Origin: Heliocybe sulcata
Lineage: Eukaryota > Basidiomycota > Agaricomycetes > Gloeophyllales > Gloeophyllaceae
Assembly (NCBI GenBank): GCA_004369045.1
Contig: ML213533.1
Coordinates: forward strand, 86,669-150,668
Direction: 5' to 3'
Length of the DNA stretch: 64,000 nucleotides
Part shown: in pieces, positions 1 to 13,043 of the stretch
Layout: the number at the start of each line of letters is the position of its first letter
Position numbering within the stretch: position 1 is the first letter of the stretch
The notes under the pieces: generated by a model
Databases searched by the model: none
Seen by the model: the letters and a program-made list of their open reading frames with translations, nothing else
Told to the model about the DNA's origin: nothing
Translations under genes and position numbers: made by a program

Positions 1-796
1 ACGCCGGAAGAGATCAAGCGCCGGTACCGTCAACTCTCCCTTTGTGAGCACGGGCTTGGCTTTACTTTCTATCGTCCCTTGGCCTAGTCGATTAATGACA
101 ACCAATGTACGTTGCCTGATTTACAGTCATCCATCCTGACAAGACCCCCCATGCTCGTGCTCCAGAGGCTTTTGACATACTGAAGAAGGTGAGTTGGACT
201 GGGCATCCTGAACGGCAGCATCTTCGATTCTCATTTGCTTGTAACTGATATGTGGGCGCCTTGCTGATCGAGGTGTTTGCAGGCCGAGAACGACCTCAGT
301 GAGCAGAAGACACGCGAAGAACTAGATGCTGTCATCAAGCAGGCGCGGCTCCTAGTACTCAAAGCCAACAACCTTCCTTCCTCTACTAAGGATGATGACC
401 TGGAGCTGAAGCGTCTTCAGCCTACGTTTAAGGTCCAGCATCGAGACAAGAGCAAGGAACTACTGATCGAGGAAGAGGTCAGGAGGCGCAAGTAAGAGTT
501 TCGCAGCTCATCCCGTGTTCTATGACTGACATCTGGATTACGGCAGGGCTATCAAGATGAATCTTGCAAACGAAGGCTTGGAAGCGAAGAAGAAAGAGGA
601 GGAGGTGTCCTCCAAGAAGAGGAAAGCTGAGGACGACAAGGCTTGGGAAGGTACGGACTATATGCTCCTGGATCGACCAATGGTATGCTGATTCATCTGG
701 TGTCTAGATGGCCGAGAGCAGCGCGTAGGCAGTTGGAGGAATTTCTCGAATACCAAGAAGAAGAAGAAGACGAAGGGGCCAGCTCTCCTGGGCTGA
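1..796 (+). CDS. DNAJC8/Spf31-like J-domain splicing protein (5' partial)
   Basis: The gene enters from the left edge already inside its J domain (TPEEIKRRYRQLSL). After an intron it continues with the diagnostic HPDK tetrad and then EAFDILKK. The rest is highly charged and Lys-rich (RRKAIKMN, KKKKKTKGPALLG) and ends at a TGA at 794-796. J domain near the N terminus followed by a basic coiled-coil tail is the DNAJC8/Spf31 layout; members associate with the spliceosome and recruit Hsp70 through the HPD loop. At least four introns are visible, the last two near 491-546 and 650-707, both with GT-AG ends and a continuing frame. The start codon lies outside the window. The family call rests on the HPD motif plus the tail, so it is good but not certain. 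Confidence 0.8.
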
Positions 797-974
797 TATA
801 CGATACTCTCAATTTGTTGTAGGTTATGTGTAGGCGTCTGTGCTCTGTATACCAGTCTATTTTATACATTTCGCTGCCTGTACATTTCCGAGCGACAAAT
901 TACAAATCAGCGAATCATCTGGAACAGGTCGTTCATGGAAAGCAGACATAGAACAAGTATCCGCACAGCTTACA

Positions 975-2588
975 TCAATCTGATATGTCGATCACGTCGT
1001 CCGAGTTTGACTGGACTATAGGGATTCTCCGTCGAACTTGCCTCAATGACATGGCGACATTCTCCTTGTCGTCTTCGTCGTCGTCGATTTCTATGACATC
1101 ATCTTCCTGAAGTCGCCTTGTGACTAAGGTACTGCCTGAAGATGAGGACGCGGTCCCTGCGACTGGGAGAGGCGCAGCACTGGAACCATGCTTGAGGGCC
1201 CCAAGCTTTTCTACCTCCGACAAGTGCTCCAGCGCAGCTTCGTCCCATTGAAAGCTGTCGTCGTCGAAACCGTCTGAGCTGGGTATAGACTGAGCACCCT
1301 GGCCATTCTCATCTTTATGCCAACCGAGTCGACCGGATGACGAGGCTACGGGCTGGGAGAACAAGTTCTCTGGAGCCAGCTGGGCGCATGGATTCGATGC
1401 GAAACTCGCCGAGTTCTGCGCAAAATAATGAGATCGCTGTAATCCCGGAAGTGTGGCTTCGTCAAGAGGAAAGCTTGTCGTGGGCTTGGACGAAGCGGGG
1501 GTTTTGTGCTTCCGCTCGTGGTCTTCTGCGTCATCGCTACTAGAAAATAACGTAGCCGATGATGCAGGGACGGCCGGGCGATCCGACAGAGCGCCCAGGG
1601 CAGTGCGACTAATGCTTCTCACAGGTAGATTCGACGGACCTGCAATAGGCCGCGCCTGTTGTTCGGGCTCTGGATCGCGGGCAATCTCGAAGAGAGGCGC
1701 TTCTTCGGCTTGTTGTGGTGGCTGTATGTCCGGAAGCCTTACCTCGGAGAAACATGTAAGTCACTGAAGATGGACAGATACTATTCGATCTCACCCCATC
1801 CGCAATCTGAGACCCCGCTTGAAGTCAAAATCTTGGGAAGCTTCGCGGTCTTCAGTTTGATAACCTTTCAAGATGACGGACGAGGGTTCCAGGAAGGCGA
1901 TGCCTCTTCGGATCAGGACATTTTTGAGTAAGATCTGTCCAAAGTCAGTTCGCGAGATCAGAAACATGGGCGTATACAATGGGGAAAGTTCAACATGATC
2001 ATAGCAGCGTGAACAGAAGACTGACTTTAAACCCTAATGGGGTCTCTCCGAGTGCCAGTTCAGGTAACTTGCGATATTCGATGGCCTTGACGGAGACATT
2101 ACCGTCGCTAAGTTCTAAACGCATCATCGAACGAGGATAACGAGGAATAGGCCCCTCCTCTTCATCGTCTTCCTGTCCCAAACCGGCGAGGTCGGCTCTG
2201 TCGATGCGCGTCTGTCTAACGTTCTGAAGGGAAAACGCGCTGTGGCCTATGTCCGTTATAGCTGTTACTTCAACAAGGACTTGTCCCTGTAATCGTCTGC
2301 CGTTGTACTTGGATATGTCGTGTGGCAGACCCGTGCCCGGAACCATGGAATCGCGGAGATCGGATTGAAGGAGTTGAGACTCTATGTTGTCCAGTATTCT
2401 CTGAAGATCAGTGGACGGATCAGGATTCATTTCTTCAACTATCCAGTCATAGCAGTCGTTCAACCATTCCTTCGGATCCTTTGTCAGTTGAATATTCCAA
2501 GCTGAGAGACTAGGTGGCATACCGCAGCGACTTGTGGCCTCGGATATGTATCCCGCACCCATTGCACTACTTGAAAGGTGGCAGGCAT
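975..2588 (-). CDS. RMI1: RecQ-mediated genome instability protein 1 (RMI1)
   Basis: RMI1 is the OB-fold partner of the RecQ helicase-topoisomerase III complex, which dissolves double Holliday junctions in the nucleus. The first exon (ATG at 2586-2588) reads VVQWVRDTYPRPQV and splices across about 60 nt to DPKEWLNDCYDWIVEE. The N-terminal helical domain continues with IESQLLQSDLRDSM. The OB fold follows (LQGQVLVEVTAITDIGHSA, RLELSDG, VKAIEYRKLPEL, LGETPLGFK), then LLKNVLIRRGIAFLEP after an intron near 1936-2030. The C-terminal third, about 975-1700, is disordered, Ser/Asp-rich and poorly conserved, ending in VIDISD. The 2588 start is preferred over an in-frame ATG at 2562, because only 2588 gives the canonical N-terminal WV-TYPRP segment. 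The gene diverges from the paladin-like gene on the other strand. Confidence 0.87.
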
Positions 2589-2881
2589 CTGTAGGTATAA
2601 TGCAAGCAGTTTCTTTCTATAGTGATAAGTATCGTGGCACGGAGGATGCGTTATAAACAACCGTCAGTGCTGCACTGAAAGAATTCGAACCTGAAAGAGT
2701 CCACTGCCCGATCGAGATCGTCGACGTGCCACGTGGGCATATAGCCGGAGCAAAGGTTCGGTTAACCCCCTTGAGCGCGTCGCATATCCGGTCGTTTTAC
2801 CGAGTGCTTCATTTGAGCCTGTACACGTTTCTTATTCTCCGTCCTCCTACCGCGCAAGATAACTAAAGCAGGAGCTGGGAT

Positions 2882-5800
2882 ATGGATGCGCGCCGTATGA
2901 AGCCTTCATCGTCGCTGGGCAATTCAGGTGACAGACCATCTTCTGTTCCACCGGGTCCGCACAATGCTGCATATAATTCGGTTTCATCTGTCTTGCAACA
3001 TGTTCGCTCTCTTGCCAGCACACCAGTCCCTACAAGAGTGGCTAGTGATCCTTCTAGTCCTACTCCGAGGAGAGAAGCGTCGACTCCCAGCAGTGGTACT
3101 GGCTTGGATCTCATGCCTAATCTCCAGCGATCCGGGCCCTCCATTGTCAAGACGAGAACAGGGAGTGTGCTATCTCGGGGGTTCATCTTGAAAACAGACC
3201 ACTATCCATCAGGTCTGTCTCATTAGGGACGAGTATGCAGATGATGCTTAAAGTTATGCAGGAAGGGCGCTCGACTTGGATTTGAATGTACACGGTGCAC
3301 CGAACTTCAGAGCGCCGAAGCAGGGAAATCTAAATATATTTGGTGCCGCGCAACCTCGCACCCAAGGCTTAAGAGCTATTCTTTCGATTTTGCGTGCGCG
3401 GCCCAATACACCTAACCCGACACATGTCGTCTGGTTCTCCACAAGAGAAGAACCAATCAGTATGCCATGATCGTCCCTTTCAGGTTGCATATCCGAACTA
3501 AGTTCTCACCGTTCAGTATATATCTCTGGACGACCCTTTGTTCTCCGTGACTCATCGGAGCCACGACGCACTTTGAAGCTATCCGACCGGGCGGAGAACA
3601 TAGAGGATATTGAAAAGCGCCTGAAGAATGACATTTTGCAGGAAGCGACAAAGTGAGTCTAGTACACGCGCTCGAATGACCATGTAATTCACTATCAAGG
3701 AAAGATACGGTGGCCTGGTCCTGACACATAACGAAGTCGGTACGTTCCAGGCGTGACAGTGAAGCCCCAACTCCGAGCTCATCCGAATGAGTTTTCTAGC
3801 GTCAGAGGGCGGAGAAGGTCCTATACTTCCGACGTGGACGGCTGCGGACGCCAGTAATGTGAAGACTTCTCGAGAGGTGTGGGAGAATATGGCGCAAGCT
3901 GGATGGCATGTCAAGGTAGATCGGTGTTCCCTATCCTCAATCCTGTTTTTAATGTCCCACCTCCCTGTAGTATCATCGGTGAGAACGATTTCACTGTAAT
4001 TCTCCTGCTGTTAACTGACCCCGGGAAGTATTCCTATCTCGCCCGAGCGGCCCATTGAAGTAAGCTGACGTTCCATTAGACCTCAACAGTATGACTGAAG
4101 AATTTTTAGGACAACTATCTAGATGCGTACCTGTCTGTCATCGAGACGACGGACCCGCTTCAGACAGCTCTCGTGTTCTCTTGTGGAATGGGAGCGGTCC
4201 GGACAACGTTTGCCATGGTAGCGGCTAGTCTGATCAGGAGAAAGCAATTGATTCAGGCTGGCTTGGAGGACCCTTACGCCCGCCGAGGCATAGGATCTGG
4301 GCCGAGTGCGTCGCTCGTCGATGGGATTAATGGGATCAGTTCGGTACGTGGGCGGTCGTACAAGCGCCCGCGCCAGCTCATCCTTGCTTATGTTAGCCGA
4401 CGAGATCGCCTGGGGGGTCCCCGGTCAGTAACTCGCCATGTGCTCGATCCAGCTAATTCACATATCAATTGTAGGCACCTGAAAGCAGGATCGCTCAAGC
4501 TTTAGAGCAAGCCAGCGCTCAACAAGACCTGAACCGCTCTCTTCTGCGTTTGACTTACATTCTTCAACGGAGTACGATGCGATGTTTTTCTGGTGCCTAT
4601 AATTTTCTCATCCCGACTATATGTCAGGTATGGAGCAGAGGGACTCTGAATCAGCCGTGGAACTTCTTCTCGGACAGTCGGCCCTCCTCGATAAACTTAG
4701 AAAAGCGCACATGGGCAACTATAGCGTCATACTAAGCTTGTTAGGCTGTCTCGATAATGGTCTAGCGGCAAAGAAACTGGTCGATAGAATCATCGACTCA
4801 TGTAAAATCTCTCGCTTGTCCGGTCAGGTAACTGCTCTGAATATTCGCTTCTAGGTGATCAAGTGACAAATCTGCGAGAGGATATTCTGGCACATCGAGT
4901 TAAGTATTCACTCACGACCACTCTGGCTGAGGGTCCCAGAGAGGAGTTCCTGGACAAGGCCGTGAGGTCTCTCGAGAAATAGTGCGTGTATTGACTACAG
5001 TCAGGCTCACTGATGTGGGCCGGCTTCTATGCGTGCCGCTCACGTGTTTCGCAAAGCTTCTTCGCCATTGCCTTTGCAAGCTATGTCGATACTCAGGATG
5101 GGTTCACGCCGACTTTCTCTGATTGGCTCAAGGTAAAAACCATTCCCTTGACCTATGACAATGAGCCAGTATTAATAATCTTTCTCAAGGCGAGAACGGA
5201 GATATGGAAGTAAGCATCGCAGAGAAGTCTGGGAATAGTTCTAATTGCAATTATCAACAGTCAGGTTATGTTCTTGCGCAAAGCTCGAGGTTCGCGCCTA
5301 AATGTCTTTGCGCCTGTGAACGATCTCTCCGCTCTCTCAAAGACCGGCTCCGAGCGACGCGCGTTACTGCCCGGTCAAAAGAATGACGTTGCTATTTCCG
5401 GCGGACAGATACTAGGAGATGAATATTCAGACCATGTCGTAAAGGTGCTCATCCTTCTTTTGGGGCTGGTCTTCTGTTAATCCGCGAATCTCCTTATACT
5501 CAGAACAGAAGCGGAATCATACTCCGCGAAGGGTACGCTGTCTTCAGATCGATTACGCATGGACTAGACTGATTCGGTCCAGGACCCTCTTGAAATCCGA
5601 CCAATGGCTGAGTGAAAGTCGGCACGTTGAGCATGGGGTTCGAGGCGCAATAAACTTCCGAAATATTCCCGGCAGCAAAATCTACGCATTAGGCCAGCCA
5701 ACGATTGAAGCGGTCGACGAAGTTGTCGCGCGGGTGAAAGAAGCCCACCCAGAAGCAGAGCGTGTCGTGTGGATTACTCTCAGAGAAGAGCCCATCGTCT

Positions 5801-8800
5801 ATGTTAATGGAGCACCGTACTGTCTCCGGCGAGAGGGCTTTTCTCTGAGAAACATGAAAGGTGCATCCCCATTTTGCTCCTGGCATAATTTGGTTCTCAA
5901 GTCTCCGTAGATTATGGGGGTATATCAGCCACACGCTTAGAAGTGCTTGAGGAGAGGCTCCGAGATGATGTGATCGGAGAGTTGCGCACGTTCGGCGGCA
6001 GGTAGTTGAGTTCAGGTTCATTCTACCAGAGCACTTACAGCTTTGTCTCAGGCTGCTGCTTCATACCGAGACAGTAGACGGTTCAGTGATTCCGGTCTGG
6101 GAAGAAGTCAAGGAAGAACACGTGTTCGCCCTGAAAGACGTTATGGGAACGCGCCGATCCCCAGAAGCCCTCGTACATGTCCATTATGCGAGGATCCCGA
6201 TAACTGCAGAACGCGCTCCAGACTTCTCAGATCTGAGCGAACTAATTGATGTCGTCATCAGGACAGATTCTACGAACACGCCGATCGTTCTGAATTGTCA
6301 ATTAGGTCGAGGAAGGAGTACCCTAACAGCCGTAAGCATAACAAACAATCCTATAAATTGCGAGGAACATGCATTGACCCAGATGCGCAGGTGATAGTGC
6401 TCCTGATACAGCGATGGCTAGAGAACAGTCGTTCAAACAAGGGTACTATCGCTCCCAGCTTGAGTCGATCATTATCTGTCAAGTCGATGACTGATAGCGT
6501 CGTGGACGCGGTGCCTTCTCGTCCCCGGCGTCACTCATATACGGTAATCAACAGTGAGTAAGTTTCGAGCTGCGTCATGCGCTAGTCTGACCCCTTCATT
6601 GAAGATCTGCTGCGAGTAATTCGCAAAGGCCCAGCGGTCAAGGATGCTGTGGATGATGCGATAGACCAATGTGCTGAGGTGTACAATCTGCGTGATTCCA
6701 TTGAGGAATACCGTGCTCTAGCAGAACAAGCTACAGACGACAAGCAGAAGAAGTCACTGGCGCAAAAGGGTACGTATTGATATGACTGGCTGGCCGCAGT
6801 GTATCATACTCAACTTTACTTCCTCACAGGATTGCACAACCTGCGACGCTACTTTGAGATGATTATCTTCCAATCTTATTTACAATCCACGGAGCCGGAC
6901 ACTATGGAGTCGCATGAGACTTTTGAGAGCTTCGTGGCAAACCGTCCAGGTCAGTCATCGCTCCTTGGAAATGCTTGAGACTTGCTATGAGACTGGGTGT
7001 CTCTAGTCATCAAGACATTCGAGAAGGAATTCCTCGTCGACGGCTCGGACGCTCTCAAGCTGATACAGCGTGCTGATGTCCTATCGGGAGCTGCGTTACC
7101 CGACGAAGTCATGCGAGTTGTCACGAACCGCTCCGGCACTGTACTATCTGCATCGACGATCCTCAAGAGCGACTTCTTCTCTAACTTGCAGAAAATGACA
7201 TTGCCAGAGTAAGCGGCGTCAAACATTCTCTTGTGGTCAAAGGCGCGGCTGATGCTTCTATGAATAAGACGAATCGATGGGGCGCCTAACTTTAGGAGGG
7301 TGCCCCTCATGCTGAAGCTCAATACCTCGAGGGAGTCGAGCTCCCCTCACGATGCTAACTTTACAGCATGCGCAGGATCGAACGCTAAGATGGTCTGCGG
7401 CAGGTACGTGAAATCTGGCTTTGAATAGCCTGTGGATGATTCACTCGACGGCAATTAGTGGGATGCCCACAGTTCAAGGGTATGGCAGACCTATAACAAT
7501 CTCCCGTGTAAACGTTTACTCATGCACATGATATCAGCTTGCGAAGGGCCCTGGCACGAGTTGAGGCTGGCCCTGACGGATCAAATACCGTGTATTGGAC
7601 ATCACTTCGAGAGGTGTGTCGTCAATTACAGCATCAGAACGCAATTCTAAATCAGATCAGGAACCGGTCCTCTATGTAGCAGGGAGGCCACATGTGTTGC
7701 GCCTCTTTGACAGACCTTTGGAGAATGTGGAGTAAGTGCTTTTCACCGCGGTCTTGTGACACATTATGATGTCTTTTCAGAGCTACAGGCGTAACGACTG
7801 CGATGGTGGAGGCCATGGAACTGAATTTCAAGCGGGACGTTTTGCGCGAGGTTAGAGCGGGTAATGGCAGGATCTTGCTGCACGATGAGGTAGAAGAGCG
7901 GCCAGGCGTGTACTCTCTCGTTCCTATTTGGGAGACGGTGTCAGAGGAGGACATATTGACCCCTAGGGATGTGTTCGATTTGGTTGCGAAGGAAGGGTAT
8001 AAGGTCAGCACTCTCCCCTATCGCAACCCGCGAGGCAGTTCACTAAGGTTCGCTACTGAATAGATCAACTATGATCGCGTAGCAATCGTAGGTTGCATAC
8101 AACATTGAGGGTCGAAGCATACGTGGATCTGACCCCTTCCATTCTAGACGGACGAACAGGCCCCGCTCCCAGATGCACTGTCGCAACTGTGTGATCGTAT
8201 ACGAAACGGACTACAGAACGCCGGGGATTTTGTATTCAATTGTCAGATGGGCCGCGGACGGACCACGACGGGCATGGTGACGGCGTGCCTGATTGCGACC
8301 ACGACTGAATGGAACGAGCAGCAGGAGGATAATGTGAGCGACGATGTCGTGTCCGAGGACTACGACGCTCTGGATGGTCCTTCAGAAGAGGAAGCGTATT
8401 TGCAGGGTATGTGGTTTCTTGTCGCCGTTGACATTGTCGGTTGATTGGTCCCTAGGCGAATACAAGATAATTCTGCAGCTCGTTGGAGTGCTCTCTCATG
8501 GCAAGGTGGCGAAGCGGTTGACCGACAGCGCTATCGATCTTATGCAAGATGTGCAAAATCTGAGGAAAGCCATTTACGAGTGCGTGCAATCAACCTGAAA
8601 TATATTATGCACGCCTGACTGCTATCAACGTTTAGCTACAAGCTCAAGGTGCAAGCATCGGACAAGGGGAGTCCCAAATGGCGGAAGCTTTTCAACCTCG
8701 GGGTGAACTACCTGTGAGTGCGGAGCCGTCGTGTCATCCTTTGGCTCATGGCTGGTATTCAAGATACCGGTACGGGATGCTGATAGTGTTTGCCAATTAT

Positions 8801-8905
8801 CTCATCGAGTCGAGGGAGAAGACGGGAAGTGGGCTTACGTTCCCGGCTTGGCTGAGGGAGCACAGGGAGATTACGAAGTTGCTGGAGAAACGTTCTTTGG
8901 ATTGA
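2882..8905 (+). CDS. Paladin-like protein with three tandem PTP/phytase-like modules
   Basis: This is a very long gene with many introns. Three times it encodes the paladin hallmark, a segment like VWxxLREEPxxYxxGxPxVLR followed by a Cys-based phosphatase loop. Module 1 has VVWFSTREEP (about 3430) and the loop CGMGAVR at 4182-4202. Module 2 has VVWITLREEPIVYVNG (about 5765) and CQLGRGR at 6296-6316. Module 3 has VYWTSLREEPVLYVAG (about 7595) and CQMGRGR at 8241-8261. All three keep the C-x5-R spacing. The N terminus is Ser/Pro-rich and probably disordered; the end is FPAWLREHREITKLLEKRSLD. Vertebrate paladin is a phosphoinositide phosphatase, and fungal homologues are usually labelled inositol hexakisphosphate domain proteins, so the substrate here is inferred only. 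Loop 1 lacks the usual Arg within the loop (GMGAV against QLGRG), so module 1 may be weak or inactive. Confidence 0.87.
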
Positions 8906-10337
8906 GGACCTGGGCTTGTCATTGTATGGGTGCTTGTGACTTTGGGGCAATGGAGTTGGTCTATAACCTTTCAGCACGCGCTTGAGTTGAGTACTCGGTA
9001 GCCGGGCGGCTGAGGTGGGTGGCACATCATTTGAGGGATCTTCTTTTCTAGAAGTGGAGGCGTCGGGCTCGGTGTGCTGGGCCCGTAGACGAGGAAGGCG
9101 GCAGGTTTACCTTTAGTGTTAGCGGTACGACGAGGCTCTGTGGGCTGCGACGCAGAGATATGATGATCCGAACCAGCAGGGGCGCTATCGACGTATCTCG
9201 CCCGCAAAAATAGAGCATTCTGTGACGGGTGGAGTTTCGTTTTCCATAAGAATTGACGGCCACGGGCGACCCTGCAATGTCTGACACCGTTCCTCGGTCA
9301 GGTAGTGGAAGCAAGATCCGCAGAGGATTGGTTGTTTCACCCGTATCGTTCGGGGACAGAATATCGAGCCAGTAACTTGGAGTGCCTAGGGGTATGCGCT
9401 GACGAGTGCATGTGGCGGAAACAAGAGCGAGTTATAGGTTGGACACTGAAGTCGTTACTAGGCGTATTGTATACGATTCTCGAGGGTACGTGACCTAGAA
9501 TAGGTTCCTGGTATAATGGCGCTCGCTAATAGTAGCACGCATAGAGTGTACTTGCAGCGAGAATCCTTAATCTTGGAATAGGGCAACGCTGTTTGTTCCA
9601 AAATGCGGAACGCTCGTGCTTCGAATCGGGCATATCGACGGTGCGAGCTTCCCGCGGTCCTCTGAAAGTGGAAGCAGATTCGGACCTTTGACGAGATTAG
9701 AGCAGCTCTCCTATTCCAGATCTCGTCTTAGTCCACATATAGAGCATCCTAACGGGTAATCGCGTCGCAGAATGCTTCAAAATTCACAGTGACTCCGCTT
9801 GGAGAAATCCTAGTGCAGATACGCTCTGATCCTTGAGGATTCCCCTGAAGATAGACGCTAGAGCGGTGAACTTGAACTTGCTGGACTAAGCGAACCAGAG
9901 AAGCGTGGCAGCGGAAGCAAATTGGGAACCGGAGAAAAGCGCAGTTACTAAAAGGAGAGACCTTTCGGGTGCGAGACGATCTGACCAAGAAGGCGATAGA
10001 GGTACTATACGACGAGGGCATGGGCGAGTGGAACATACGGCCGTGGAATTATAAACCAAAGATGTCCGAATGGCTATGTCGAGCGTTTAGAGTGATCTAC
10101 GTCAGCCAAGTCGTGGGTCTGTTTGTAGACGTGAGCCGGGTGCCCGGGATACGGCTCGCCACTGCAGCTTGGTCGCCGTCTCAAGCGAGATCTGCACCGT
10201 CCTCTCGGTCCAATACCAGCCCTCGGCCTGGACGCTGCTTCCCGGACTCATAGACCCCAGCCTCTTTCAGACACCTCATATATACCCTACCTTGCGCCCC
10301 TGCTCTCCTAGCCACCCTTTCCAGCGCGTTTCCGGCC
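8906..10337. other. Gene-poor stretch between paladin-like and velvet genes
   Basis: No convincing coding exon was found on either strand. Open frames are short and their products resemble nothing I recognise. The last 80 bases before the velvet ATG contain an AT-rich CATATATAC at about 10277, which could be a TATA-like element for that gene. Confidence 0.5.
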
Positions 10338-11499
10338 ATGTTTTACAACCGCGCAGAGTCTTCTCGCTCTCGCTACAACGTGCCTCCGCCGTTCAGTCAT
10401 CCGAGTTATGGGGCCGGACCAGAACCCGGAACCTATGGCCATCACCAAAGAATGCAATATGAGCCCGGCCCATCCCCATCCCAGCATCGCACACCACCCG
10501 AGCCAGCTCGTCGGCTCCTTCGCTCGCAGGATCCTGCATTGCCCCGCGGTTCTCACTTTCCGCCAGATCAATTCCGAAGTCAAGGCCTTCGAGCAGGGCT
10601 GGTCGAGCTGCAGCGCCCGCGCCTCGGAAGGAAGTATGTCACCGCATTTCATGCACGCGTACTCGGCTCACTACTAACCGCGCTTTCTCACTCCCCAGGT
10701 ACGCAGTAAAAGACCGCCGGCCCCTCGACCCGCCTCCAATCGTCAAAATTCAGGCATTCCGCACGGTCGAGACAAGAAGGGGTTGGGAAGAGGAAAAGCT
10801 CGTGGAAGACTACTCGTCCGTGCAGCTTCCTCACTCCCTGCACCGTGACACTTAGCCAATGACATCATAGGAACTTCCACGAGCTTGGCCTCATATGCCA
10901 TGTCGACCTATTTGAGGTGCCTGAGATGTCGGAAAGCAGTACGGTCCCGTGCAGGGAACCAGACGACCCGGACATCGTCGCACGCATCGACGACTTTTAC
11001 ATCAGAGAAAGCAGCAAGCGCACGACGGCGCTGGCAGGCGAAACGTTCGTACAAGCCGCGCGCCTCGAGCACAGAGGCAACACCGTCCTGTTCTTCGTCT
11101 TCCCCGTACGTGGTGCACTATCCGGGCAACGCGAATACTAACCATTCCCACTCGCAGGACATTTCCGTGCGCACAGAAGGCATCTTTATCCTCCGATATC
11201 GTTTCTTCGAACTCAGCATATTCGACGTCGCGGAGATACAGCCCGCAGAAGGTGTGCCCATCGGCCCCATCCTCGCAGAGACATACGGAGGCACCTTCGA
11301 GATCTACTCCACAAAAGACTTCCCTGGTCTCCCCGAGAGCACGGAACTCACAAAGGTAAATGTCAACCTCCCATACTTCGCGCTATGCTAATAACCTGCT
11401 CAGCACGTCGCAAAGTACAACGTCCGCGTCAACGTGCGCGAATCCCGCAGGACGCGCAATCGAGGACAAGACGAGTCTGAAAGCCGTCACTCGAATTGA
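10338..11499 (+). CDS. Velvet-domain transcription regulator
   Basis: Velvet proteins are fungal DNA-binding regulators that dimerise in the nucleus and link development, light and secondary metabolism. The N terminus is Pro/Ser/His-rich. The domain begins near VELQRPRLGRKYAVKDRRP and contains the hallmark DRRPLDPPPIVKIQ; an intron near 10635-10698 splits the lysine of GRKY. Further exons give LGLICHVDLFEVPE, then a roughly 40-residue stretch ending in NTVLFFVFP, then the core signature GIFILRYRFFEL and ETYGGTFEIYSTKDFPGL. The last exon is short (HVAKYNVRVNVRESR) and ends at 11497-11499. The domain is complete, so the gene looks functional. Which subfamily (VelB-, VosA- or VelC-like) it belongs to cannot be told by eye. 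The exact boundaries of the second intron, about 10815-10870, are inferred. Confidence 0.85.
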
Positions 11500-12161
11500 C
11501 CCCGGCGTTCGAGTGTTGGACGGTATTCTTGGAGCGGCGTGATCAATCCGCACGCTTGGCGGCGGAGCGTTGTTCCCCCGTGTATCTTGCACTGCTGCCC
11601 ACGGAACGGCGCACATCTTTGGACCGTCTCACTATCAGCCCAGTCTGATCGCGCGCATGGCCCCTGGTAGGACTTCTGATCGCTCACATATTCTTCTTTG
11701 CCATTATTTATGATTTCCCGTACATCGTGTACAATACGCGAGCGTTCGTATAGAACATTGACGCCCCCTGGTGTCATCTTCGTGTGAGGGGCACATGACT
11801 GCACTTGCTGTTCGGGTAGCTTGCAGGTAGCACAGGCTCGGCAAGATGACTTTTCTCGTGTAGAGTAAAACAAGCTCGTGCGCCGTAGCACCGCTTGGAT
11901 GTATAACCCCATCATAGCTCGAATTTATTCAGAGTAGCAGATTTATGGCGCCAGTTTAGTACCAAGAAATGCGAGGGCAAGAATCAGCATCGCAATAAAC
12001 GGCCACAGCCATTTGTGCGGAGTCGTCCGAGTGCATCTCAGGGCGTACCAAACAGAGGCCCTGCTAAGGAGCTCAAGCGGCACGGAAGGGACTGCGCCGT
12101 ACCTCGCCCTCCGCCCGGCCCGACCAATAGCGCATCGGGCCATTGTGATGAAGTCCTTATG

Positions 12162-12482
12162 TCGAGCGAACGGACTTAGCGGTCTAAGGATGCACGAGAA
12201 GGCGAGAAGCTCATTTGCGGGACGTTGTCGTGCCGGGTACGTAGCTTAAGACCGATATGCCAAGTGTGCTGCCCTTTGCGGCGTGAGGTGACTGTGGGGG
12301 ATCCTACCATGAGCGCCGGTGGCTTGGTTTCGCAAGGAGAAGGTTAGAAGGTTAAGGACGTAAGCCAGGCCGAAGAGGGCGTGATTGACGTCTAGGTACC
12401 AGCGAGCCGAAGGACCTTCGCTAAAGTTGGGTTATGGGCGTAGCCACTAGAGGACAATACGTTTCCCCTTGGACGCGCTTCC
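12162..12482. repeat. Imperfect tandem repeat A, copy 1
   Basis: Copy 1 of a direct repeat of about 320 bp. It shares long diverged blocks with copy 2, including GCACGAGAAGGCGAGAAGC, GACGTTGTC, GCCGGGT, CCGATATGCCAA and GTTGGGTTATGGGCGTAGCC. The shared blocks keep the same order. Confidence 0.85.
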
Positions 12483-12510
12483 ACATCCCTCCGGTCGCTA
12501 GCGACCTTTC

Positions 12511-12822
12511 CGAGTGAACAGACTTTAGCGGTCCAAGGATGCACGAGAAGGCGAGAAGCCCATCTACGGGACGTTGTCATGCCGGGTGGACAGTTCACCT
12601 GGAAGCCGATATGCCAAATGCACTGCTCCTTTGCGGCAAGAGAGGTGACTTTCAGGGGGATAAGCGCCAGTGGCCTGACTTTTCAAGAAGAAGGTTAGGC
12701 CATAAGCCAGGTCCAAGACGGCGTAATTATGGTCCATGTGCCAGCGAGGGGAAAGGTTTTCACTAAAGTTGGGTTATGGGCGTAGCCACTAAAAGACAAT
12801 ATGTTAGGTCCTGGATGCGCTT
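12511..12822. repeat. Imperfect tandem repeat A, copy 2
   Basis: Copy 2 of repeat A, about 312 bp, starting 349 bp after copy 1 in the same orientation. Substitutions and small indels are scattered along it, so the duplication is not recent. Confidence 0.85.
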
Positions 12823-13043
12823 CCGCCCCCGGGTCAGGCCAGCGAGCACCGCGGCCTGGCTGACCCATCGAGAAAGGAGGGTCCTGATTGGCAGCAGACG
12901 GGCGAGCCTCAGAAGTAGTCCACGGTGGAACAGCGTCGTACCAAAGACCATGGTGTTGCGACACGTCCGTGCGTTCAGGACTGGAGTAACTTCGAACCCT
13001 GGAGAGCTCTATGATACCTTGTTTGCGGGAATGAAAAGTAGTA

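Noticed and set aside
9600-9640. tRNA-like TTCGAATC stretch
   Set aside because: No matching acceptor, D or anticodon arms could be drawn around it. No convincing tRNA was found anywhere in the window.
12832-12868. Imperfect hairpin (GGTCAGGCC ... GGCCTGGCTGACC)
   Set aside because: The stem has a bulge and there is no neighbouring gene end or repeat of the structure; too weak to call a terminator or RNA.
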